Origin: an uncultured Eubacteriales bacterium
GTDB lineage: Bacteria > Bacillota > Clostridia > Christensenellales > Borkfalkiaceae
Length of the DNA: 12,916 nt
Assembly: GCA_905211955.1 (NCBI GenBank)
Contig: CAJMCT010000023.1
Span: 1-12,916, forward strand
Direction: 5' to 3'
Shown: in pieces, positions 7,126-12,916 of the stretch
Numbering within the stretch: position 1 is the stretch's first letter
Layout: each line of letters starts with the position of its first letter
The notes under the pieces: generated by a model
What the model saw: only the letters and a program-made list of their open reading frames with translations
Database searches by the model: none
Told to the model about the DNA's origin: nothing
Program-made: the position numbers and the translations under genes

Positions 7126-7153
7126 AAAATCGTGATTAAAAGAGAAAAGAAAA

Positions 7154-7351
7154 TTAGTCTTTCTTTTCTTTTGCAGTGGTGTCTATAACCTGTTTGCCAT
7201 CATAGTATCCGCATTTGGGGCATACTCTATGAGAAGCCTTCAATTCGTGACATTGGGGGCATTCCGTAAGGTTAGGAGCCGTAAGTTTAGAATTGTTAGA
7301 GAATCTGGTATTAGTTCTCATCTTAGACGTTTTACTTTGTTGTACTGCCAT
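7154..7351 (-). CDS. rpmF: 50S ribosomal protein bL32
   Basis: This 65-residue protein is bL32 of the large ribosomal subunit. It begins MAVQQSKTSKMRTNTRFSNN, followed by the diagnostic KLTAPNLTECPQCHELK and HRVCPKCGYYDGK. Four cysteines (31, 34, 44, 47) form an intact zinc ribbon, so this is the zinc-binding form. The N-terminal arm has Gln-Gln-Ser and Asn-rich stretches where many homologues have a dense Lys/Arg block. A strong Shine-Dalgarno (GGAAGGT, minus-strand sense, 7360-7366) touches the stop codon of yceD, eight bases before the ATG. The yceD-rpmF pairing with a 15-base gap is widely conserved, supporting both calls. The pair is expressed from the promoter at 7828-7856. Confidence 0.97.
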   Translation of the reverse strand: MAVQQSKTSKMRTNTRFSNNSKLTAPNLTECPQCHELKASHRVCPKCGYYDGKQVIDTTAKEKKD

Positions 7352-7366
7352 GTCTTTTTACCTTCC

Positions 7367-7804
7367 TTATTTTTCACATTCGCACTCGCCGTCGTTTAAG
7401 TTTTTACCGCAAGAAAAGCAAATTCCTTTACAATCTTCTTTACATAAAAAACTGACGGGGATAGTCATAATAATTTTGTCTTCAACGATTTTCGTTAAAT
7501 CTACGGTGTCGCACTTTACGGGATAACTATCTTCATCCGAACTGACTTGTTCGGCAAAGTCGGTTATAAACTCTTTTTCGGTAGGGCTTAAACATCTTGT
7601 GCAGTTTGCCTTTACCTTAAAGGTTATTTCCCCTTCTATATACGCACTGTGCATATCGGTTAAGGTTGCAGTTCCATTAACCTTAACAGGTGCGGAAAAC
7701 TCCGCATCGGGAATATCGATTACGCTATTATCGGGCGTGAATTCAAAGTAAAAACTTTGTTCAGTCTTGCCCGAGCGTGCTATTTTACGAAAATCAATAA
7801 TCAT
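7367..7804 (-). CDS. yceD: YceD/DUF177 family protein
   Basis: This 145-residue protein belongs to the YceD (DUF177) family, encoded next to rpmF in many bacteria and linked to 23S rRNA or large-subunit accumulation; the exact biochemical role is unsettled. It starts MIIDFRKIARSG. Cysteines lie at CTRCL (68, 71) and in a C-terminal cluster, LCKEDCKGICFSCG then CECEK (121, 125, 129, 132, 141, 143), which suggests zinc binding. An in-frame TTG eight codons upstream exists, but it overlaps the -10 box of the predicted promoter. The ATG at 7802-7804 has AGGA five bases ahead, so the ATG is taken. The gene overlaps nothing and leads directly into rpmF. Confidence 0.92.
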   Translation of the reverse strand: MIIDFRKIARSGKTEQSFYFEFTPDNSVIDIPDAEFSAPVKVNGTATLTDMHSAYIEGEITFKVKANCTRCLSPTEKEFITDFAEQVSSDEDSYPVKCDTVDLTKIVEDKIIMTIPVSFLCKEDCKGICFSCGKNLNDGECECEK

Positions 7805-7827
7805 ACTCGTCCTAAAAATGCTTAACA

Positions 7828-7856
7828 AGTATATACCATTATTTTTGTCTTGTCAA
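7828..7856 (-). promoter_or_regulatory. Predicted sigma-A promoter of yceD-rpmF
   Basis: On the minus strand TTGACA (7851-7856) is followed after 17 bases by TATACT (7828-7833): a perfect -35 and a five-of-six -10. The start would be near 7821, leaving a short leader of about 17 bases that contains the AGGA site. It lies 31 bases downstream of the ackA stop, where no intrinsic terminator is visible. Confidence 0.88.
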
Positions 7857-7887
7857 CTTTTTTTTAACAAATTATGCTTTGTGTATT

Positions 7888-9078
7888 TTATAAAGCCAAT
7901 TCTTTGGTTTCTCTTGCGATAGACAATTCTTCGTTGGTGGGAAGAACTATAATCTTAACCTTGCTATCGTCAGTGTTTAAGTATCCTACGCCAGAAGAAT
8001 AAGAAGCGTTCTTTTCAGCATCGAACTTAGCACCGCAGAATTCCATACCTTCCATAACCAAACTTCTAACTAACGGAGAGTGTTCGCCGATACCACCGGT
8101 AAATACGATAGCGTCTACACCGCCTAAAACTGCGATATAACTACCAACGTATTTCTTAACGCGGTAAGCAACCATCTCTATTGCAAGTTTAGCCTTTTTG
8201 TCGCCATTTTCACTTGCAGCGGTCAAGTCTCTCATATCGCTTGAAAATCCGCTGATACCGAGCATACCACACTTTTTATTTAAGTAGTTTACTACTTCTT
8301 CGGGTTTAAGATTTAACTTAGCCCTTAAATATTCAACCGCAGCGGGATCGATATCGCCAGAACGGGTTCCCATTACCAAACCTTCAAGCGGGGTAAAGCC
8401 CATTGAAGTGTCTTGGCATTTGCCGTCTTTAACGGCAGAGATTGAAGAACCGTTTCCTAAGTGACAAATAACGATTTTGCTTTCTTTCTTGCCTAAAAGT
8501 TTAATGGTTTCTTCGCTAACGAACTTGTGAGAAGTTCCGTGGAAGCCGTACTTTCTAATCTTATGTTCTTCGTATACTTCGTAAGGAATACCGTACATAT
8601 ACGCTTTAGCAGGCATAGTCGAGTGGAAAGTGGTATCAAATACCGCTACCATAGGAACGCCGGGCATAACTTCACGGCAAGACTTAATGCAAGCGATGTT
8701 GCCGGGCATATGAAGTGGTCCTAATTCCGCGTTCTTTTCGCAAATCTTAATAACTTCGTCGTCGATAACAACCGAACTATTAAAGTCTTCTGCAGAGTGC
8801 AATACTCTATGACCTACCGCACTGATTTCCGAAACGTTTTTAAGCGCGCCCTTTTCTTCGTCGAGCATAGCCTTTAATACGAGTTCCATTGCTTCTTTAT
8901 GGGTGGGCATATCTTGTTTAATAACTATTTCCCTACCATCGAAAGTCTTTTGAGATAATTGGCTACCTGCAAAAGTAATTCTTTCGCAAATACCCTTTAA
9001 TACTACGCTTTCGTCTTCCATATTGATAAGTTGATACTTAAGAGACGAACTACCTGCGTTGATAACTAAAATTTTCAT
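7888..9078 (-). CDS. ackA: Acetate kinase
   Basis: AckA converts acetyl phosphate and ADP to acetate and ATP, the energy-yielding last step of acetate fermentation. The product is 396 residues, the normal size. The catalytic set lines up with Methanosarcina acetate kinase: Asn7 in NAGSSSLKY, Arg91 in GHRVLH, His123, Asp148 in FDTTFH, His180 in GFHGTSH, Arg239 in GTRSGD and Glu384 in PTNEE. The ASKHA-fold phosphate motifs HLGNGSS and FTGGIGEHS are also present. The start is the ATG at 9076-9078 because MKILVINAGSSS is the family N-terminus; an open frame extends 26 codons further up inside pta without family similarity. AAGGGGA (9088-9094) is the ribosome site, nine bases before the ATG. It follows pta by 20 bases, as one operon. 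Confidence 0.97.
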   Translation of the reverse strand: MKILVINAGSSSLKYQLINMEDESVVLKGICERITFAGSQLSQKTFDGREIVIKQDMPTHKEAMELVLKAMLDEEKGALKNVSEISAVGHRVLHSAEDFNSSVVIDDEVIKICEKNAELGPLHMPGNIACIKSCREVMPGVPMVAVFDTTFHSTMPAKAYMYGIPYEVYEEHKIRKYGFHGTSHKFVSEETIKLLGKKESKIVICHLGNGSSISAVKDGKCQDTSMGFTPLEGLVMGTRSGDIDPAAVEYLRAKLNLKPEEVVNYLNKKCGMLGISGFSSDMRDLTAASENGDKKAKLAIEMVAYRVKKYVGSYIAVLGGVDAIVFTGGIGEHSPLVRSLVMEGMEFCGAKFDAEKNASYSSGVGYLNTDDSKVKIIVLPTNEELSIARETKELAL

Positions 9079-9098
9079 TTTTTCTAATCCCCTTTTTA

Positions 9099-10141
9099 TT
9101 ATTTTGCTTGAAGTGCTGTAATAGCGATAACCGCAACTACGTCTTCTACACTGCAACCCCTTGATAAATCGTTAATAGGTTTTGCAAAGCCTTGGCAAAT
9201 AGGACCGAGCGCCATATATCCGCCAAAACGTTGAGCAATTTTATAACCGATATTTCCCGCATTGATGTTGGGAAAAATAAATACGTTAGCGTTTCCTGCA
9301 ACGGGTGAGTTGGGTGCTTTAAGTTTACCAACTTCGGGTGCAACGGCTGCGTCGAATTGGAATTCACCGTCAAGTTTAAGATCGGGTGCAGCTTCTTTAG
9401 CGATACGTGTTGCTTCTTGCATTTTGGGAACTGACTTAAAGAACTTGTCGTCGTTTCCAGAGCCCATCGTTGAGAAAGAAAGCATAGCAACTCTCGGTTC
9501 GATACCAGCAACGTTTTTAGCCGTTTCCGCAGAAGAAATAGCAATATCGGCAATTTGTTGAGCGTCCGGTTCGATATTGATTGCACAGTCACCGAAAACT
9601 GCAACGCCATCGGGGTTATACTTATTTTCGCCTTCCGGAGCAATCATAACGAAACTGCTTGATACGGTATTAATTCCGGGTGCAGTCTTGATAACTTGAA
9701 GACCGGGGCGCAAAGTGTTTGCGGTTGAGTGGCAAGCGCCTGATACTAAGCCGTCTACGTCGCCTGCTTTAAGCATAAGTGCGCCATACATGGTATAGTC
9801 TTTAAGGATAGATGCCTTAGCGCTTTCTATCGTTTCGTATTCAGGAAGACCGGTCTTTTTGTTTATCTTGCCTTTTCTTGCTTCAAAAAGCATTTCGGCA
9901 TACTTTAACGTTCTCTCGTCGGTGACGGGATTAACAACGTCAACACCGCTTAAATCAACGTCGGGGTTTTTAGCCTTGATTTCATCTAAATCGCCTAAAA
10001 GTGTGACTTTTGCGATACCTTCTTCAACAGCCTTTGCCGCTGCAATAACTTCTTCATCGGTTGCATCCAGTCTTCAGGCAAAACAACGTTTTTGTTAAGT
10101 TCGCCCGCTTGCTTTTTGATTTTTTCCAATAAACTTGCCAT
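9099..10141 (-). CDS. pta: Phosphate acetyltransferase, reading frame broken by a frameshift near the N-terminus
   Basis: Pta exchanges CoA of acetyl-CoA for phosphate, giving acetyl phosphate for AckA. The gene starts at the ATG at 10139-10141 with a strong AAAGGAG (10151-10157) and reads MASLLEKIKKQAGELNKNVV then LPED. It then leaves frame and would stop at TAG (9995-9997) after 48 codons. The family sequence resumes in another frame at DATDEEVIAAAKAVEEG, from about 10067 down, and continues intact to 9099. Motifs there include SGACHSTANTLRP, FGDCAINIEPD, DGEFQFDAAVAPEVG, GNIGYKIAQRFGG and NDLSRGCSVEDV. Removing eight bases (10065-10072) gives LPEATDEE, which matches the LPEGxDER spacing of homologues; adding one G would also restore the frame. 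The repaired protein would be about 344-347 residues. It may be a sequencing or assembly error, or a real lesion. The longest intact frame with a standard start begins only at 9893. Confidence 0.93.
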
Positions 10142-10194
10142 AATTTACCGCTCCTTTACGAAAATTAATTATTTGATTGTTTTTTTTATATATT

Positions 10195-10231
10195 TAGTGT
10201 AAAATAATATCACTACCAATTTATTTTACAA
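10195..10231 (-). promoter_or_regulatory. Candidate pta promoter with a dyad around its -10 box
   Basis: On the minus strand TTGTAA (10226-10231), 16 bases and TATTAT (10204-10209) form a plausible promoter for pta-ackA. The start would be near 10197. TAGTG (10195-10199) and CACTA (10211-10215) are inverted arms flanking the -10 box, and might be an operator. The surrounding DNA is so AT-rich that other hexamer pairs are possible. Confidence 0.4.
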
Positions 10232-10279
10232 CATTTAAATTAAAAAGTAAATCTAAACTAAAAGGTTTTAAATTTTTTT

Positions 10280-11452
10280 ATGAAAATTTGCGCTATCATT
10301 GCCGAGTATAATCCCTTTCACTTGGGACATCTAAAACATTTAGAGTACGTTAAACTCAAATTACATGCCGAAAAGATAATCGTTTTAATGAGCGGAAACT
10401 TTACCCAACGCGGAGAGCCTGCGGTTATGGACAAGTTTACGCGCGCTCGTCACGCGATTTTATCGGGTGCGGATATGGTTATAGAACTCCCCACCCCTTT
10501 TGCTACTGCTAATGCCGAAACGTTTGCTAAAGGCGCTATCAAAATTATAAACGGCTTAAACGTAGTCGACGGTGTGTGCTTTGGTATAGAGAGCGGTGAA
10601 AAAGAAGACTATATCTCGCTTGCAAACGCACTAAATAACGAGAGCAAAGAGTTTAAGAAAATCTTAAAGGAAAAATTAGACGGTGGCGTTTCGCTAGCAA
10701 AAGCCAAGTTTGAAACGGTAAAAGAACTAGGCGGAACTTATAACGAAGAACTTATTTCTTCGCCAAACAATATTTTAGGGCTAGAATACACCAAGGCAAT
10801 TTTAAAAGCCCAAAGCGGTATTGGTATTTACCCTATGATTCGCACGGGCGCTCATAACGACGACACCCTAAAAAAAGGCGAAACGAGTGCTACGAGCATT
10901 AGAAAGGTGTTAAAAAGCGGTAAGATTAAAAAGTTAAAAGGTAATCTTCCCGCTTGCACTTATAACGACCTTTGCCCCTATCCTTTTGGATACGATAAGA
11001 TTGCCACGGCAAAGATAATAACTTCTTCTACCGATTTTATGAAAACGCTACCCGATTGTACCGAAGGGCTTGAAAATAGAATTAAAGCACTTTGTAAGGA
11101 CAATCTAAACTTAGGCGAACTTATAGACAAGGCAACTACTAAAAGATATACTTCTTCAAGAATAAAACGGATAATTCTTTCTAATCTTTTAGAGATAGAC
11201 TCAAAACTAGTTAAAGACTGTTTAGAAGACCCCCTATACGCAAAAGTACTTGCCGTAAAGGGCGATAGCAAAGATTTGATTTCCTTGCTATCGGAAAAAA
11301 GCGAGTATCCGCTAATTACTAGAAAGAGCGATACTACTTATCTTAAAAAGACGGCAAAACAATGTTTTGAAAAAGACGTTTTAGCATCTGATATGTATAA
11401 CCTTATCACCGACCAAAAACTAAACGAAAACCAAATGTTAATCATAGATTAA
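10280..11452 (+). CDS. tmcAL: tRNA(Met) cytidine acetate ligase TmcAL (YlbM)
   Basis: TmcAL activates acetate with ATP and transfers it to the wobble cytidine C34 of elongator tRNA-Met, giving N4-acetylcytidine, which protects AUG/AUA discrimination. The 390-residue protein has the family nucleotidyltransferase signature IIAEYNPFHLGH (His14, His17) at its N-terminus, MSGNFTQRGEPAVMDKF at 37-53, GIESGE at 102-107, SSPNNILGLEY, and near the C-terminus YTSSRIKRI. The length fits the family (about 400). The ATG follows AAAGG (10261-10265) by 14 bases, a longer gap than usual, so translation may be modest. In Bacillus ylbM neighbours ylbN (yceD family) and rpmF, so the local gene set is a conserved Firmicutes neighbourhood. 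Here tmcAL diverges from pta-ackA, whose end product acetate is its substrate. Confidence 0.95.
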   Translation: MKICAIIAEYNPFHLGHLKHLEYVKLKLHAEKIIVLMSGNFTQRGEPAVMDKFTRARHAILSGADMVIELPTPFATANAETFAKGAIKIINGLNVVDGVCFGIESGEKEDYISLANALNNESKEFKKILKEKLDGGVSLAKAKFETVKELGGTYNEELISSPNNILGLEYTKAILKAQSGIGIYPMIRTGAHNDDTLKKGETSATSIRKVLKSGKIKKLKGNLPACTYNDLCPYPFGYDKIATAKIITSSTDFMKTLPDCTEGLENRIKALCKDNLNLGELIDKATTKRYTSSRIKRIILSNLLEIDSKLVKDCLEDPLYAKVLAVKGDSKDLISLLSEKSEYPLITRKSDTTYLKKTAKQCFEKDVLASDMYNLITDQKLNENQMLIID

Positions 11453-11456
11453 ACAA

Positions 11457-11482
11457 AAAACGCAGTCAATCGACTGCGTTTT
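11457..11482. terminator. Bidirectional terminator between tmcAL and gdhA
   Basis: AAAACGCAGTC (11457-11467) and GACTGCGTTTT (11472-11482) form an 11-base-pair stem closed by AATC. T-rich sequence follows on the plus strand, and the A-run before it supplies a T tract on the minus strand. It lies between the tmcAL stop (11452) and the gdhA stop (11499), so it can serve both. Confidence 0.9.
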
Positions 11483-11498
11483 AGTTTTAGTATTTTTA

Positions 11499-12845
11499 TT
11501 ATACGTTGCCTTGGGCTTTCATTGCTTCGGCTACTTTGATAAAGCCTGCAATGTTTGCGCCTGCCATGTAGTTTCCTGCCATGCCGTAGGCTTTAGCATT
11601 TTCGTCACAAGCCTTGAAGATACTCTTCATAATGTTGTGAAGTTTTTCGTCAACTTCTTCAAACGACCAAGAAAGTCTTAAAGAGTTTTGGCTCATTTCT
11701 AAACCACTCGTTGCAACGCCACCTGCGTTTGCTGCTTTTGCAGGTCCGTAGAGAAGTCCGTTAGATAAATAGGTTTCGATTGCTTCGGGGGTAGAAGGCA
11801 TGTTTGCACCTTCAGATACAACCTTACAACCGTTCTTAACCAAGATTTTAGCGCTTTCGCCATCAATTTCGTTTTGAGTTGCGCAAGGAAGTGCGATATC
11901 ACAAGGAATAGTCCAAATGCCTTTGCAACCTTCAACGTATTTAGCGTTTTTGCGATAGTTAACGTATTCGCTAATTCTCTTTCTTTCAACTTCTTTAATT
12001 TGTTTAACGACGTCAAGGTCGATACCTTCTTCGTCGTAAACGTAGCCGTTGCTATCGCTCATAGCGATAACTTTTGCGCCGTATTCGGTTGCCTTTTGGC
12101 AAGCGTAGATTGCAACGTTTCCAGAACCTGAAACTAATACTTTCTTTCCTTCAAAAGAAGTGCCGTTAGCAAGAAGCATTTCGTTGGTAAAGTAGCAAAG
12201 ACCAAAGCCAGTTGCTTCTTTTCTTGCTAAACTTCCGCCATAAGGAATACCTTTACCGGTTAAAACGCCAACCCATTCGTTTCTAATTCTCTTATATTGA
12301 CCGAACATAAAGCCAACTTCTCTAGCGCCCGTACCGATATCGCCTGCAGGAATATCACAGTCAGCGCCTATGTACTTGCAAAGTTCAGTCATGAAACTTT
12401 GACAGAATCTCATAATTTCAGCATCCGACTTGCCCTTAGGATCAAAGTCAGAACCACCTTTACCACCACCCATAGGGAGAGTAGTTAAACTGTTCTTAAA
12501 GGTTTGTTCAAAACCTAAGAACTTGATAATGCCAAGGTTTACTGAAGGATGAAGTCTGATACCGCCCTTATAAGGTCCGATAGCAGAGTTGAATTGTACT
12601 CTATAACCACGGTTAACTTGAACCTTGCCTTGATCGTCAGTCCACGGAACTCTGAACATAATCATTCTTTCGGGTTCTACTATTCTTTCTAAAACGCCTG
12701 CTTCAACTAAGTCGGGACGTTGTTCGATAACGGGTTCTAAGGTAGAGAAAACTTCGGTGACCGCTTGAATAAATTCGGGTTCGTTAGGGTTTCTCTTTTC
12801 GGTTCTTTGTAAAAGGTCTAATAAATATGCGTTTTTAATTGCCAT
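11499..12845 (-). CDS. gdhA: NADP-type glutamate dehydrogenase
   Basis: GdhA catalyses the reductive amination of 2-oxoglutarate to glutamate, normally for ammonia assimilation in this class. The 448-residue product has the hexameric-GDH size of E. coli GdhA (447). Substrate and catalytic residues are Lys93 (PYKGGIRLHP), Lys117 (TFKNSL), Lys129 (PMGGGKGGSDFDPKG) and Asp169 (DIPAGDIGTGARE). The Rossmann motif VSGSGNVA lies around residue 240. The strand after it reads AMSDSNG, like the NADP-dependent E. coli enzyme rather than the NAD-type GPDG of Clostridium symbiosum, so NADP use is inferred. The ATG at 12843-12845 is preferred over an in-frame TTG five codons up, because that TTG overlaps the Shine-Dalgarno GGAGG (12854-12858), which is eight bases from the ATG. 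It is monocistronic, with its own promoter and terminator. Confidence 0.97.
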   Translation of the reverse strand: MAIKNAYLLDLLQRTEKRNPNEPEFIQAVTEVFSTLEPVIEQRPDLVEAGVLERIVEPERMIMFRVPWTDDQGKVQVNRGYRVQFNSAIGPYKGGIRLHPSVNLGIIKFLGFEQTFKNSLTTLPMGGGKGGSDFDPKGKSDAEIMRFCQSFMTELCKYIGADCDIPAGDIGTGAREVGFMFGQYKRIRNEWVGVLTGKGIPYGGSLARKEATGFGLCYFTNEMLLANGTSFEGKKVLVSGSGNVAIYACQKATEYGAKVIAMSDSNGYVYDEEGIDLDVVKQIKEVERKRISEYVNYRKNAKYVEGCKGIWTIPCDIALPCATQNEIDGESAKILVKNGCKVVSEGANMPSTPEAIETYLSNGLLYGPAKAANAGGVATSGLEMSQNSLRLSWSFEEVDEKLHNIMKSIFKACDENAKAYGMAGNYMAGANIAGFIKVAEAMKAQGNV

Positions 12846-12883
12846 TTTAATTTCCTCCAACGGCTAATCTTTCGTTCTCTAAA

Positions 12884-12892
12884 AGTATAACA
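12884..12892 (-). promoter_or_regulatory. Predicted extended -10 promoter of gdhA
   Basis: The minus strand reads TGTTATACT (12884-12892), a TGn-extended -10 box. No good -35 hexamer is seen 16-18 bases upstream, which is acceptable for extended -10 promoters. The start would be near 12877, giving a leader of about 32 bases with the GGAGG site. Confidence 0.6.
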
Positions 12893-12916
12893 CAAAACTT
12901 TGAATTTGGTATAGTT

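Noticed and set aside
7858..7887. Terminator after ackA (ACAAA/TTTGT arms)
   Set aside because: Only five AT-rich pairs, and in the direction of transcription they are followed by an A run rather than a T run.
9079..9156. Upstream N-terminal extension of AckA (26 codons)
   Set aside because: It lies within pta, has no similarity to acetate kinase, and the internal ATG gives the exact family N-terminus with a ribosome site.
9146..9643. 165-codon open frame on the minus strand in a second frame of pta
   Set aside because: It overlaps the conserved Pta domain completely and has no recognisable motif, so it is a shadow frame.

Overview
The window is a stretch of core bacterial chromosome, most likely from an uncultured anaerobic member of the Clostridia (Firmicutes/Bacillota). 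The evidence is Firmicutes-type RpoB, RpoC, RqcP (YabO), TmcAL (YlbM), YceD and bL32 proteins; AT-rich intergenic DNA with strong AGGAGG-type ribosome binding sites and sigma-A-like promoters; and a fermentative gene set (pta-ackA, NADP-type glutamate dehydrogenase, MEP isoprenoid pathway). No mobile element, phage gene, CRISPR array, rRNA or tRNA is visible. I do not claim a genus.

Layout, left to right. (1) 1-4547, minus strand: rpoB followed by the 5' part of rpoC, which runs off the left edge. (2) 4548-4876: a long AT-rich divergent control region with a good promoter on each strand. The two promoters are placed so that the predicted rpoB leader and the predicted rqcP leader overlap as antisense RNAs. 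(3) 4877-6252, plus strand: rqcP and a fused ispDF gene, ended by a terminator. (4) 6312-7073, minus strand: a metallo-beta-lactamase-fold hydrolase of unknown substrate. (5) 7154-10141, minus strand: pta-ackA and yceD-rpmF. The second pair has its own consensus promoter, and no terminator is visible between the two pairs. (6) 10280-11452, plus strand: tmcAL, divergent from pta. (7) 11499-12845, minus strand: gdhA with its own promoter, convergent with tmcAL across a shared hairpin terminator.

How the genes fit together. RNA polymerase, bL32, the YceD-family protein, the ribosome quality-control factor RqcP and the tRNA-Met acetylation enzyme TmcAL serve gene expression. Pta and AckA turn acetyl-CoA into acetate and ATP. 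TmcAL uses acetate and ATP to make N4-acetylcytidine in tRNA-Met, so it may draw directly on the AckA product. GdhA assimilates ammonia, and IspDF supplies two steps of the MEP isoprenoid route.

The most notable points are: a frameshift near the 5' end of pta that leaves the rest of the gene intact; RpoB with an enlarged N-terminal half, a long acidic tail and a Lys in place of a rifampicin-contacting Arg; rpoBC without rplJL upstream; overlapping divergent leaders between rpoB and rqcP; dyads centred on or over promoter -10 boxes; and an IspD-IspF fusion. I found no clearly new multi-gene system.
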